Positions 52,174-61,440 of a DNA stretch of 64,000 nt are shown piece after piece. The stretch spans positions 26,654 through 90,653 of the forward strand of contig JANPNV010000132.1 in the NCBI GenBank assembly GCA_031427625.1, in the 5' to 3' direction. The notes under the pieces were generated by a model, which was not told the origin of the DNA, did not search any database, and saw nothing but the letters and a program-made list of their open reading frames with translations. Source of the stretch: JADKIH01 sp031427625. GTDB taxonomy: Bacteria; Bacteroidota; Bacteroidia; AKYH767-A; 2013-40CM-41-45. A program made the translations under genes and the position numbers. The first letter of the stretch is position 1; every line of letters starts with the position of its first letter.

Positions 52174-53286
52174 ATGTCTCCAGCGAAAATATATACTGAT
52201 CCATTACGATCCTTTCCATTTCCTATTTCACATCCATTTATTATTTCAGGTCCCTGTGGAGTAGAATCCGAAAGCCAGATAAATGCGATTGCGGCTGCAT
52301 TAAAAAAATTAAATATTAACCTTCTACGTGGAGGAATATGGAAACCACGAACTCGTCCTGATTCTTTTCAAGGCATTGGATCAGAAGGTTTGCGATGGTT
52401 GAAGAATGCGGGACTTCAATATGAACTACCGGTAACAGTAGAAGTCGCCAGTCCAAAACATGTAGAAGAAGCGCTTAAACAACAAATAGATGTTTTGTGG
52501 ATTGGCGCAAGAACAACTGTTAATCCTTTTCTGGTTCAGGAAATTGCAAATTCATTACAAGGCGTTGATATACCTGTTATGGTAAAGAATCCTGTTAACC
52601 CTGACCTTGAATTGTGGATTGGTGCTTTTGAACGCCTTAACAGAGTTGGGATAAAAAAACTGGTTGCAATACATCGCGGATTTTCTACATCTGAAAAATC
52701 AAGATACAGGAATGCTGCCAACTGGCAAATACCAATAGAATTGAAACGAAGATTTCCAACACTTCCGTTGGTTTGTGATCCAAGTCATATTTCAGGAAGC
52801 CGGGATTTTATTGGGCAGATTTCGCAATATGCCATGGATCTCAACTTCGATGGCTTAATGATAGAGTCGCATATCGATCCGGATAATGCATTAAGCGATA
52901 AAGAGCAACAAATCATTCCTGCTGAATTGAAAAAGATTCTTGAGAATCTGATTATTCGTCAACCATCGGTTGATGACGTTATCTTTTTAAGCCTGTTAGA
53001 AGATCTTAGGGATAGAATTGACAAACTTGATGAAAATATTCTAACCCTTTTATCGGAGCGTATGAGTGTTGCTAGAAATATCGGTCAGTACAAAAAGGAA
53101 AATAACATGACTGTGTTGCAGGTAGAGCGTTGGAATAATATTCTTCGAACACGACTTCAGTCAGGAGAAATAAAAGAATTAAACCGCGATTTTATTCTAC
53201 CGCTTTATGGATTAATTCACGAAGAGTCCATACGTCAGCAAACTGAAGTCATGAATGAATTAGCGGATGTACGGGAATCAAAATGA
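52174..53286 (+). CDS. Fused DAHP synthase / chorismate mutase
   Basis: The N-terminal part (about 1-260) is a KDPS/DAHPS-type synthase that joins phosphoenolpyruvate and erythrose-4-phosphate (GPCGVESESQ, LLRGGIWKPRTRPDSFQG, RGFSTSEKSRYRN, LVCDPSHISGSRDF). The C-terminal part (about 275-360) is an AroQ-type chorismate mutase (LLEDLRDRIDKLDENILTLLSERMSV, IGQYKKENNM). The fusion links the first shikimate step with prephenate formation and is typical in Bacteroidetes. aroB and aroA follow. Confidence 0.95.
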   Translation: MSPAKIYTDPLRSFPFPISHPFIISGPCGVESESQINAIAAALKKLNINLLRGGIWKPRTRPDSFQGIGSEGLRWLKNAGLQYELPVTVEVASPKHVEEALKQQIDVLWIGARTTVNPFLVQEIANSLQGVDIPVMVKNPVNPDLELWIGAFERLNRVGIKKLVAIHRGFSTSEKSRYRNAANWQIPIELKRRFPTLPLVCDPSHISGSRDFIGQISQYAMDLNFDGLMIESHIDPDNALSDKEQQIIPAELKKILENLIIRQPSVDDVIFLSLLEDLRDRIDKLDENILTLLSERMSVARNIGQYKKENNMTVLQVERWNNILRTRLQSGEIKELNRDFILPLYGLIHEESIRQQTEVMNELADVRESK

Positions 53287-53296
53287 TTCAAATGCC

Positions 53297-54394
53297 ATGG
53301 ATAAGGATTTAAATTCCACTTCACATGTGTTTATAGGCGGCCATTCTCTCAAAGAAGCCGGAAAATTTATTTATAACTATTCGCCATCCCGTATATTTAT
53401 TCTTGTCGATGAAAATACACGGAAATTTTGCCTTCCTGTATTACTTTACCATCTGAGATTTCTGGAATCTGCTTTTATTATTGAAATACGACAGGGAGAA
53501 AAAGAAAAGAAGTTTGAAACGATACAAAAAATAATTTCGGAACTTGTTCTTGAGAATGCAGACAGAAAAAGTTTGCTTATCAATTTAGGCGGTGGTGTGT
53601 TAGGTGACATTGGCGGATTTGTCGCCTCAATTTATAAGAGAGGCATTGGATTTATAAATGTTCCGACAACTTTATTGGCTATGGTTGACGCATCTGTTGG
53701 GGGTAAAAACGGAATTAATTTTCTCAACATAAAAAATGTTATTGGGACTTTTACAAAGCCTAATGGAGTTTTTATTTATCCTTTGTTCCTGGAAACATTG
53801 CCTGAAAGTGAAATCAGATCTGGTTATGGAGAAATTATAAAACATGTTCTGCTTTCAGATGCGAATCGATGGTCAGAAATGATGAATTTTGGAATAGATA
53901 TAAAAGCAATAAATGAATTGGAAGGACTCATCTCTCATTCTGTAAAATTTAAGTCGGAAATTACGGATAGCGATTTTAAGGAAAGCGGAAGGAGGAAGGA
54001 ACTTAATTTCGGGCATACCATAGGTCATGCTTTGGAAAGTACTTCATTAAAATCAGGTCATGAGTTAAAACATGGAGAAGCAATCTCCGCCGGAATTGTC
54101 GCAGAATTATATTTAAGTCATTATATGGCCGGGTTTCCTGAGAAAATTCTTCGTTCAGCATCAAAGTTTATCAGAAGTATTTTTCATGATATTCATTTAT
54201 CAGGTTCAAATGGTGAGATACTTATTGTGATGAAATCAGACAAGAAAAATTCACTTGATAAAATTGGTTTTTCTTTGTTGAAAGCACCTGGTATTCCTGC
54301 CGGATTATTTTTCCCATCAGAACAATTAATATTGGATTGTCTTGATTTTATGTATGAGGAATTTGATGTTGAGAGGGTAAATGATAACGATTAA
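53297..54394 (+). CDS. aroB: 3-dehydroquinate synthase
   Basis: AroB makes dehydroquinate from DAHP using NAD and a divalent metal. The 365 residues include NLGGGVLGDIGGFVASIYKRG, PTTLLAMVDASVGGKNGIN, and metal ligands in SGYGEIIKH, LNFGHTIGHALES and LKHGEAISAG. ATG 53297 (MDKDLNSTSHVF) lies 10 bases after the DAHP synthase gene. Its end overlaps aroA by 14 bases, indicating translational coupling. Confidence 0.97.
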   Translation: MDKDLNSTSHVFIGGHSLKEAGKFIYNYSPSRIFILVDENTRKFCLPVLLYHLRFLESAFIIEIRQGEKEKKFETIQKIISELVLENADRKSLLINLGGGVLGDIGGFVASIYKRGIGFINVPTTLLAMVDASVGGKNGINFLNIKNVIGTFTKPNGVFIYPLFLETLPESEIRSGYGEIIKHVLLSDANRWSEMMNFGIDIKAINELEGLISHSVKFKSEITDSDFKESGRRKELNFGHTIGHALESTSLKSGHELKHGEAISAGIVAELYLSHYMAGFPEKILRSASKFIRSIFHDIHLSGSNGEILIVMKSDKKNSLDKIGFSLLKAPGIPAGLFFPSEQLILDCLDFMYEEFDVERVNDND

Positions 54395-55604
54395 AAAATC
54401 CAATTCCGTTATAAAAGTATCTGTTCCTTTAACCCCATCGAAGAGCATCACTAACAGGTTGCTGATAATCCGTTCGCTCTGCAGGGAACAATTCTCCATT
54501 TTGAATTCAGCTACCGCAATTGACTGCGTTATCCTGGATAAGATACTAAGCGATAGTGACGAAAGTTTAGACTGTGGTGATTCCGGAACCGCATTTCGGT
54601 TTCTTACTGCCTATCTTTCTGTCAACTCAGGTGTTTATATATTAACAGGCAGTGAAAGAATGAAGAGCAGACCTATCGGACCCTTGGTGGAAGCTTTAAA
54701 AAGTATGGGTGCTGACATTTCATATCTTGAAAAAGTAGGCTACCCGCCTTTGAAAATAATCGGAAAAAAAATTGTCGGTGGAAATGTTTGCATTGATGCA
54801 TCTCAAAGCTCGCAATATATATCAGCTTTACTTCTTATTGCACCCATGCTTGAAGGCGGTTTAAAAATAGAACTTACCGGTAAGATAAATTCGAGGCCTT
54901 ATATTATTATGACATTGTCGTTAATGCATTTATTTGGAATAAGTTTTAAGACGGAGGGGAATTTTATTACTATTTCGGAAGGGAAGTATACGAGTTGTAA
55001 TATTACAGTGGAAAACGATTGGAGTTCTGCTTCATTCTGGTATTTGATTGCTGCTCTTTCTGATGAATCGACCATTGAATTAAAGGGCCTTTGCAGAAAT
55101 TCTATTCAAGGAGATTCTATTATTGCATCAATTATGACTCGGTTTGGAATTCAAACTGAATTTATTGAAGAGGGCATAGTGATTACACGTCATCCCGATT
55201 CATTAATGCCTATAAGTTTTGAGTACGATTTTTCTTCCTGTCCTGATCTCGTCATTCCCGTTGCAGTTTTATGTGCTACAAAAGGAATTGTTGCTGAATT
55301 AAAAGGGGTAAAGAATTTGAGAATTAAAGAATCGGACAGATTGGAAGCATTGAAGCAAGAGCTGGCAAAAACAGGAGCTGAAATTGAAATTCAGGATGAT
55401 TCATTTTTTATCAGAGCTGGCAAATCAGAAAGGACAGTAATTGACTTCCATTCTCATAATGATCACAGAATTGTAATGTCTCTGGCTCCGCTTGCTTTGA
55501 TGTATGATTATATAACAATTGATGAACATATTCCTGTAAATAAGTCGTACCCTGATTTTTGGAAGCATTTTTCATCAGCGGAATTTGACTGTGCGGTTAC
55601 ATAA
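54381..55604 (+). CDS. aroA: 3-phosphoshikimate 1-carboxyvinyltransferase (EPSP synthase)
   Basis: AroA joins shikimate-3-phosphate with phosphoenolpyruvate. The 407 residues have PLTPSKSITNRLLIIRSL, CGDSGTAFRFLTAYLS (equivalent to the LGNAGTAMRPL block), RMKSRPIGPLVEALKSMG, SSQYISALLLIAP and the C-terminal RIKESDRLEALKQEL and SHNDHRIVMSLAPLAL. It overlaps aroB and converges with the HhH/barrel gene by 8 bases. Other shikimate genes are not in the window. Confidence 0.97.
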   Translation: MITIKKSNSVIKVSVPLTPSKSITNRLLIIRSLCREQFSILNSATAIDCVILDKILSDSDESLDCGDSGTAFRFLTAYLSVNSGVYILTGSERMKSRPIGPLVEALKSMGADISYLEKVGYPPLKIIGKKIVGGNVCIDASQSSQYISALLLIAPMLEGGLKIELTGKINSRPYIIMTLSLMHLFGISFKTEGNFITISEGKYTSCNITVENDWSSASFWYLIAALSDESTIELKGLCRNSIQGDSIIASIMTRFGIQTEFIEEGIVITRHPDSLMPISFEYDFSSCPDLVIPVAVLCATKGIVAELKGVKNLRIKESDRLEALKQELAKTGAEIEIQDDSFFIRAGKSERTVIDFHSHNDHRIVMSLAPLALMYDYITIDEHIPVNKSYPDFWKHFSSAEFDCAVT

Positions 55605-57576
55605 AAATTACTTTAAGTTGAACTTTGATTTCTGATTTGGTTGCGAATGCTTTATTTATATTATCAAGAAAACTTACTGCATAGCGCATAGACAGGCTAA
55701 GACTTTTTGTCAGTTTTAAATTTAAATTGAAGTAGAATCGGCTACCAGATCCATAGTAGAACGGAATAGAAAAGGCACCTTGAACATCGTTTTCATAGGT
55801 ATAAATTCTTGTTTCAAAATCAGGACAGTTGAATATGGCATAACGCCAGTTAAAACTGTACGATTTTCCCATCGGATGATAAAATAAATCCTGGCTTATC
55901 ATGGTTGATTTATCATAATTTAATTTGGAATTGTTTTGCCAGTTTATTTCTGTCCGAAAAGAATATTCCCATCCTTCGTCAATTTTAAATCGCGCCGAAA
56001 TTCGAATCGATTTTGAATTAGTTGTTAGTATTTCATTTAAAGCGAATAGCGAATTTGAATAATTTACTTGCTTTAATTTATTTCGAAAACGAATTTGAAC
56101 TGTGAATTTTTTATTTGGAATAAAGTCGAGTTGATGGAAAAAATCAGAACTGTATGATGGATTGTCTACACGGTATTTTAAATAGGGGAATGAACTTATA
56201 TCTGAATAAAATGCATAAGTAAGTGTTCGATAAAATTTGTAATTGATGCCAAGATAGATGCCATGCTCATTGGAGTTGTCGCTATTTATCCCGAAAGCAG
56301 CATTGCGCAAGTTTTTAAATTTATCAGAATACGATCTCCATAGAATCCCGATTGACATTCGCTGATCAACAGGCATTAGTAAACCTGCAAGTATTGCTGT
56401 CGACTTGTTTAAATTTATTGAGCCTTCGCCGAAGAATAGAATATTATTAAACGAGAGAGAATAGTGGAGTCCTGAATTAAAATCATTTTTTCCATTAAAT
56501 CGATAATAGGCATAAGGCAAATCGCTTTTTCTGATTGGTAAATTATAGTGTTGACCGGATGCGACAATTCCGACAGTTAAGCTTTTATTAGTATAGGTTA
56601 TCGCTGATCCATACGACGATTCTTTAAGTGAATGCCTGTCAAAATTTTCTGAATAAGTTCTGTGGTAGCCACTCGTTTGTAACGACGAAATTGTTTCTTC
56701 TCTTGAAGACTTATCTGATAACCTGTTACCATCGATTGAATGAATCGAAATCCAGAAATCAGTTTGTAGTTTTTTATTTATTAGTGAAATTGCCAACCCG
56801 CGCATAAATCTGTTTTCATCAGTTCCTGAATAAGGCAGGATGCCGCGACCGGATTTGTAAATGCCGGTTATTGTCGATGCGCTGGTAAAACTAAAGCCTG
56901 TCCAAGATGTTAATCCTTGTCCGAATTCTACATTGAAATCGCCTGCAATAATTTTTTTGATGATGGAAGTGCCCTGGTAGTAAATGCTAAATGAATTGAA
57001 ATCAAATCCCGGCCTTTTTTTGGTAAATATTTCTTCACCCGGATCTTTTTCAGATGTGATGTATATTTTTATTGATGGTGATAATGTAGCTCTGTATTTT
57101 AGTAATATTCTTGAAGCTGAACCCGGGAAAAAGTCATCGGTTTTATTCAAAGATTGTTGATATCGTATTGTTAATTGATTTGAGCGGGAATATGTGTTGT
57201 TTTTTTTAATTGTGCAGAAAGGGAGAATTCCCTGAATTGTTTTTTTATCAAATCCAATAACAAGTTGTAGCTCCTGCATTTCAATCAGGTTGCCCATTCT
57301 TAATTTGTATTCGCGTAATGATTGTAAGTTGATTTCGGAAATTAGATTGTATTTAATAAGAATGCTGAGATCGTCGGTATTGATATTTAATGGATGTTGA
57401 ATAAGTTCCTGGATTTCATCCGGTAGTTCCGATTGTGACGTTTCATTTAAAACTTCAGCGTTATTTTCAATCGATTCTTCTATTCCTGATTTTGATGGAT
57501 CGAGTTGTGTTTGTGCAGTTGATAATTTAAAGAAACATGTTGTAATCAGAATAGCTATGTATATGGAATTCTTCAT
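55597..57576 (-). CDS. Exported helix-hairpin-helix protein with large predicted beta-barrel
   Basis: I recognise the parts but no named function. The 659 residues have a signal peptide (about 1-21) and a ComEA-like helix-hairpin-helix (about 62-121: HPLNINTDDLSILIKYNL, ELQLVIGFDKKTIQGILPF). About 530 residues of alternating, aromatic-rich strands follow (GEGSINLNKSTAILAGLLMP, FYFNLNLKLTKSLSLSMRY), ending in QLKVIFM, as in an outer-membrane barrel. The HhH fold usually binds DNA; in this compartment DNA binding is only a hypothesis. It overlaps the preceding PorV-like gene by 4 bases. Confidence 0.75.
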   Translation of the reverse strand: MKNSIYIAILITTCFFKLSTAQTQLDPSKSGIEESIENNAEVLNETSQSELPDEIQELIQHPLNINTDDLSILIKYNLISEINLQSLREYKLRMGNLIEMQELQLVIGFDKKTIQGILPFCTIKKNNTYSRSNQLTIRYQQSLNKTDDFFPGSASRILLKYRATLSPSIKIYITSEKDPGEEIFTKKRPGFDFNSFSIYYQGTSIIKKIIAGDFNVEFGQGLTSWTGFSFTSASTITGIYKSGRGILPYSGTDENRFMRGLAISLINKKLQTDFWISIHSIDGNRLSDKSSREETISSLQTSGYHRTYSENFDRHSLKESSYGSAITYTNKSLTVGIVASGQHYNLPIRKSDLPYAYYRFNGKNDFNSGLHYSLSFNNILFFGEGSINLNKSTAILAGLLMPVDQRMSIGILWRSYSDKFKNLRNAAFGINSDNSNEHGIYLGINYKFYRTLTYAFYSDISSFPYLKYRVDNPSYSSDFFHQLDFIPNKKFTVQIRFRNKLKQVNYSNSLFALNEILTTNSKSIRISARFKIDEGWEYSFRTEINWQNNSKLNYDKSTMISQDLFYHPMGKSYSFNWRYAIFNCPDFETRIYTYENDVQGAFSIPFYYGSGSRFYFNLNLKLTKSLSLSMRYAVSFLDNINKAFATKSEIKVQLKVIFM

Positions 57577-58382
57577 AACAGATAGGTTAGCGTTATGGAA
57601 GATGAGTTACCTAGTACGGGTTCTGTACGATATGCAACATCCAGTTTCCAATTAGTGAGTTTGACTCCGAAGCCAAAAGATTGAGATAGTGGTAGGGAAC
57701 GACATCCGAATCGAATAAATATTTTAGTGAATAAGGCATATTCTAAACCGGTTTGAAAGGATAATGGCAGATCACTTTGTTGAATGACTGAACAGGCGAG
57801 AGATATTTTCTCTGATACGCGTATTGCGAGTCCTGAATGAATAGTAACTGGTAATGGTTTATCAATGGCGTTCATCCGGAACCTTACGGGATTCCGAATG
57901 AGTGCGCCAAAGCTTATGTTTCGGAGAGGATTTGCATAAATGCAGATCTCCGGAATAATTGCATTACTATTATAATAGTAAGTGTCATTTACATGCCATT
58001 GATGGTATTGAATTTTAATTCCGGCTGTTATTTTTTTGCCGAGGAGTTTAGCAAAACCCAGCTCACCAAATTGTTCGGAGAATTGTTGTCCTCCAACTCG
58101 TCCAATGCCTGCCGTGAATACGCTTTGTTTTTTTAACGGAATAGTACTGTATATAAATACGGGAGATAATTCCTTTATTAAATATCGGTTACTGACCGTT
58201 GTATTTATTAATATATGATCAGTATTAAATAATGCGATATTCTCAGGGATGGCAGATTCGGGGAAAGAAGCTACAGAAGCATCACCCATAGACATGTTGC
58301 GCGAACTACTGTAGTTCAGCTGGCCAAATGCCTGTTGAATCGAAAGAAAATAAAAAGAAAATAAAAAAATCCGTGATGACAT
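57573..58382 (-). CDS. PorV/UPF0164-like outer membrane protein
   Basis: The 269 residues have a signal peptide ending QQAFGQ and the start SSSRNMSMGDASVASFPESA, which resembles the SxRxMGMGxAxVA entry of PorV/PorQ and FadL-like barrels. The remainder alternates hydrophobic strands and ends in SITLTYLL. The stop overlaps the start of the HhH/barrel gene (ATGA), so the two proteins are probably made together. PorV-type proteins shuttle type IX secretion substrates, but PorQ/UPF0164 proteins include others; role here unknown. Confidence 0.7.
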   Translation of the reverse strand: MSSRIFLFSFYFLSIQQAFGQLNYSSSRNMSMGDASVASFPESAIPENIALFNTDHILINTTVSNRYLIKELSPVFIYSTIPLKKQSVFTAGIGRVGGQQFSEQFGELGFAKLLGKKITAGIKIQYHQWHVNDTYYYNSNAIIPEICIYANPLRNISFGALIRNPVRFRMNAIDKPLPVTIHSGLAIRVSEKISLACSVIQQSDLPLSFQTGLEYALFTKIFIRFGCRSLPLSQSFGFGVKLTNWKLDVAYRTEPVLGNSSSITLTYLL

Positions 58383-58399
58383 ACTTCCGTATTTGTTTT

Positions 58400-58407
58400 C
58401 GAAAGTA
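58400..58407 (-). promoter_or_regulatory. Variant -7 box TACTTTCG upstream of the PorV-like gene
   Basis: On the minus strand TACTTTCG lies 17 bases before the ATG at 58382. It differs from the consensus by one base, as do the purB and lpxD boxes. Confidence 0.4.
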
Positions 58408-58449
58408 TATCGCCGGAGCGCAAAATAAAAGCGCGTTAATGAAGGAACA

Positions 58450-58469
58450 TTTATTAAGTCTAATAAATT
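58450..58469 (-). terminator. Possible weak terminator after purE
   Basis: ATTTATTA and TAATAAAT pair around AGTC. The stem is AT-only and no T tract follows on the minus strand, so function is doubtful. Confidence 0.25.
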
Positions 58470-58472
58470 AGT

Positions 58473-58976
58473 TTATCCTGCGTTGTTTTGTAAATCGTCA
58501 TTACTTCGTTTTACTTTGTCACGGAGTTCTTCTTTAAAGTTTTTTACTCTTTGCAAGATAGTATGGTCAGCTGAACCTATAATTTGTGCCGCAAGTATTC
58601 CTGCATTCTGTGCAGCATTTAAAGCCACTGTAGCCACGGGCACACCGTTTGGCATTTGCAGGATAGAAAGAACTGAATCCCAGCCGTCGATTGAATTCGA
58701 TGATCGTATGGGCACTCCAATAACAGGAAGCGGCGTAATCGCTGCAACCATTCCGGGGAGGTGAGCAGCACCACCAGCACCTGCAATGATAACTCTCAGG
58801 CCGCGGTCGACTGCACTTGAGGCATATTCGAACATGATTTCGGGAGTACGATGTGCCGATACAATGGATATCTCATGAGAGATATTTAGTTTTGTAAGGA
58901 TATCTGCAGCCTCTTTCATGACAATAAGATCAGACTGGCTTCCCATTATTATTCCGACCATTGGAAGTTTACTCAT
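58473..58976 (-). CDS. purE: N5-carboxyaminoimidazole ribonucleotide mutase
   Basis: PurE (class I) moves the carboxyl group of N5-CAIR to C4, giving CAIR. The 167 residues include VGIIMGSQSDLIVMKEAA, ISIVSAHRTPEIMFEYA, IIAGAGGAAHLPGMVAA and the substrate loop GVPIRSSNSIDGWDSVLSI. It follows purK by 47 bases on the minus strand, the normal purK-purE pair of the two-step bacterial route. Confidence 0.98.
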   Translation of the reverse strand: MSKLPMVGIIMGSQSDLIVMKEAADILTKLNISHEISIVSAHRTPEIMFEYASSAVDRGLRVIIAGAGGAAHLPGMVAAITPLPVIGVPIRSSNSIDGWDSVLSILQMPNGVPVATVALNAAQNAGILAAQIIGSADHTILQRVKNFKEELRDKVKRSNDDLQNNAG

Positions 58977-59023
58977 GGTTTTTAATTTTGAATTAAAATT
59001 TAATTTTCACCTGATCAATAATT

Positions 59024-60166
59024 TTATTCGCTGATGACCTTTAACGAGTTTTTTATTTTCTCTGCTTTGGTTTTAGCTTCCTGAATTGTTTTAGCGATTA
59101 TCGTAACATGTCCCATCTTGCGAAAAGGACGCGTGAATTTTTTACCATAGAGATGAACGTAAACGCCATCTATCGACAACGCTTCATCTATATTAATATA
59201 ACTGGCAATTCCATCATAATTTTTTTCACCCAGCAGATTAACCATTACTGCGGGAAATAATATATCTGTATGCCCGAGTGGCATTCCGAGTATAGCCCGC
59301 AAATGCTGTTCATATTGGGATGTGATATTTGCTTCAATTGTATGATGTCCGCTATTATGCGGACGTGGTGCAATTTCGTTGACTAGCAATTTATCATCTT
59401 CAGTAAGAAACATTTCCACAGCGAGTACGCCAACTATATTGATCGATTCTGCAACATGGATGGCAAGATTTCTTGCCCGGGTTTCAATTTCTGTATTGAC
59501 TTCTGCCGGAGAAAAAAGGTATTCGACAAGATTAGCCTCTTCATTGAAAACCATCTCCACTGCAGGAAAGCAAATACATTCGCCTGAAATATTTCTTGAA
59601 ACAATGACAGATAATTCTTTCTTAAATAATACCATTTCTTCGACGACACAAGGAGCATCGAAGGAGTTTTTGATATCAGATGCCTGCAACACTTTGTAGA
59701 CTCCTTTTCCGTCATATCCGCCCTTTCTTAATTTTTGAATGAGAGGGAATTTTAAATTGACTTTTAATAGGTCATCGCGACATTCGATTAATTCATATGC
59801 TGCAGTCGGAATGTTGTGCATCGAGAAAAATCTTTTTTGATCGCCTTTGTCCTGAACGAGACCAATGACACCGGGTTGTGGATATACAGCGATTCCTTCT
59901 GATTCCAGCTTTTTTAATGCCTCAACATTTACATGCTCTATTTCTATTGTAACGAGATCGCAACTTTTTCCGAAGGCATAAACAGTATCATGATCGTTAA
60001 AACTTCCGTTAATAAATTCATCTGCAAGGCTACGGCATGGGGCAGAAGGGTCGGGATCAAGCACCTTAATGTTCAATGAAAAGTCGGCAGCTTTTTGTAA
60101 GAGCATTCTACCGAGTTGTCCGCCACCCAACATGCCAATCTTCAATGTATTGAAACTTTTCTTCAT
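59024..60166 (-). CDS. purK: 5-(carboxyamino)imidazole ribonucleotide synthase
   Basis: PurK carboxylates AIR to N5-CAIR with ATP and bicarbonate. The 380 residues show the ATP-grasp pattern: IGMLGGGQLGRMLLQKA, FPLIQKLRKGGYDGKGVYK, FLTEDDKLLVNEIAPRPHNSG and a C-terminal lid. ATG 60166 gives the family start; an earlier in-frame start adds 52 residues across the divergent hpt promoter and is rejected. purE follows. Confidence 0.97.
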   Translation of the reverse strand: MKKSFNTLKIGMLGGGQLGRMLLQKAADFSLNIKVLDPDPSAPCRSLADEFINGSFNDHDTVYAFGKSCDLVTIEIEHVNVEALKKLESEGIAVYPQPGVIGLVQDKGDQKRFFSMHNIPTAAYELIECRDDLLKVNLKFPLIQKLRKGGYDGKGVYKVLQASDIKNSFDAPCVVEEMVLFKKELSVIVSRNISGECICFPAVEMVFNEEANLVEYLFSPAEVNTEIETRARNLAIHVAESINIVGVLAVEMFLTEDDKLLVNEIAPRPHNSGHHTIEANITSQYEQHLRAILGMPLGHTDILFPAVMVNLLGEKNYDGIASYINIDEALSIDGVYVHLYGKKFTRPFRKMGHVTIIAKTIQEAKTKAEKIKNSLKVISE

Positions 60167-60277
60167 AAACGGTTGCAAAATAATCATAAATATATGGATG
60201 TCACGAGTCTGTTTATTAAAGTGAATTATATCGTTATATCGAATGCTGTTGAAGAGCACTCTGTATCGTTTTATTTT

Positions 60278-60285
60278 TATTTTTG
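60278..60285 (+). promoter_or_regulatory. -7 box TATTTTTG of hpt
   Basis: TATTTTTG lies 11 bases before the hpt ATG. TATTTTTA six bases earlier has TTG at a 20-base distance (60249-60251) and is an alternative. The 130-base gap also must hold the purK promoter. Confidence 0.5.
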
Positions 60286-60296
60286 CCATCCGGCTT

Positions 60297-60830
60297 ATGA
60301 ATAAAGTAACAATAAGAGACAAGACATTCGAAATTGCTTTGCCGTCAGTTGAAATTCAAAGGAGGATTTCAGAGCTGGCAGCTCAGATCAGTCTGGAACT
60401 CAATGGAAAACGACCATTATTTATTTGTATCCTGAACGGATCATTCATTTTTGCCGCCGACTTATTCAAGAGGATAAAGATAGAGGCTGAGATTACTTTT
60501 ATGAAAGTTTCCTCGTATTCGGGAACTCAATCGACTGGAGTGATTAAGAACGTCTTCGGAATAAACGAATCCTTATCAGGAAGAACAATCGTAATACTTG
60601 AAGATATTGTTGATACCGGTGATACTGCCGTTCATCTGCTTGAAGAGATTAAGAAACAAGGGCCGGAAAAAGTGTACTTTGCAAGTCTTCTTCTCAAGCC
60701 AGATGCATTGCGTCATGATATCAAGGTCGATTATGTCGGCTTTGAAGTGCCAAACGATTTTTTGGTTGGTTATGGTTTGGATTATGATGGTTTGGGACGA
60801 AATCTCGAAGATATTTATAAGTTAATTTAA
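60297..60830 (+). CDS. hpt: Hypoxanthine phosphoribosyltransferase
   Basis: Hpt salvages hypoxanthine (and often guanine) to nucleotides with PRPP. The 177 residues have the PRPP motif VVILEDIVDTGDTA, the FICILNGSFIFAADLF strand and FEVPNDFLVGYGLDYDGLGRNL. ATG 60297 (MNKVTIRDKTFEIAL) is preferred to an upstream in-frame start inside the promoter region. adk follows after only one base. Confidence 0.97.
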   Translation: MNKVTIRDKTFEIALPSVEIQRRISELAAQISLELNGKRPLFICILNGSFIFAADLFKRIKIEAEITFMKVSSYSGTQSTGVIKNVFGINESLSGRTIVILEDIVDTGDTAVHLLEEIKKQGPEKVYFASLLLKPDALRHDIKVDYVGFEVPNDFLVGYGLDYDGLGRNLEDIYKLI

Positions 60831-60831
60831 A

Positions 60832-61404
60832 ATGTTAAACATCGTTTTGTTTGGTCCGCCGGGAGCGGGAAAAGGGACACAATCAGAAAAGTTGATTGAT
60901 GCATACAGACTTATGCATTTATCTACGGGTGATATTTTAAGAAATGAGATTGCTTTAAAGACTGAATCAGGACTTGAAGCAAAGAAGTTGATGGACAAAG
61001 GTCTGCTAGTTCCGGATGAGGTTGTAATTAAAATGATTGAAGATAAAATTGATGCAAACAGGAATGCGCATGGATTTATTTTTGATGGATTTCCGAGAAC
61101 TACGACTCAGGCAAAGGCGCTCGATGAAATGCTTAATCGCAAGGGTTCATCAATTAATATGATGTTAGCTTTGCAGGTCAATGATGAAGAATTACTAAAA
61201 AGATTATTAAACCGTGGTAAGGAGTCCGGGAGACCAGATGACCAGAATGCGGAAATTATCGGGAAAAGGATTTCCGAATACAATAACAAGACTGCACCAT
61301 TAAAGGACTACTATGCTGCTCAGGGTAAGTTTTGCAGTATTGATGGCATTGGTAGCGTTGACGAGATTTTTGACAGGCTAAAAGCAGTAATTAAAGCTTG
61401 TTAA
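60832..61404 (+). CDS. adk: Adenylate kinase
   Basis: Adk interconverts ATP, ADP and AMP. The 190 residues have the P-loop GPPGAGKGTQSEKL, MHLSTGDILRNEI, the signature FIFDGFPRTTTQAKAL and a short LID without zinc cysteines (NRGKESGRPDDQNAEIIGKR). It is next to hpt and followed by obgE after 36 bases; the hpt-adk-obg run is common in Bacteroidetes. Confidence 0.98.
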   Translation: MLNIVLFGPPGAGKGTQSEKLIDAYRLMHLSTGDILRNEIALKTESGLEAKKLMDKGLLVPDEVVIKMIEDKIDANRNAHGFIFDGFPRTTTQAKALDEMLNRKGSSINMMLALQVNDEELLKRLLNRGKESGRPDDQNAEIIGKRISEYNNKTAPLKDYYAAQGKFCSIDGIGSVDEIFDRLKAVIKAC

Positions 61405-61427
61405 TTTTCCGATATTTACATTCGTTT

Positions 61428-61435
61428 TATTTTTG
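61428..61435 (+). promoter_or_regulatory. -7 box TATTTTTG of obgE
   Basis: TATTTTTG lies 5 bases before the obgE ATG, in the 36-base adk-obgE gap. A second TACATTCG box is 8 bases further upstream. It suggests that obgE can be transcribed separately from adk. Confidence 0.45.
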
Positions 61436-61440
61436 AAATT

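Noticed and set aside
60167..60322. 52-residue extension of PurK
   Set aside because: It overlaps the divergent hpt promoter and start, and lacks similarity to the ATP-grasp N-terminus.
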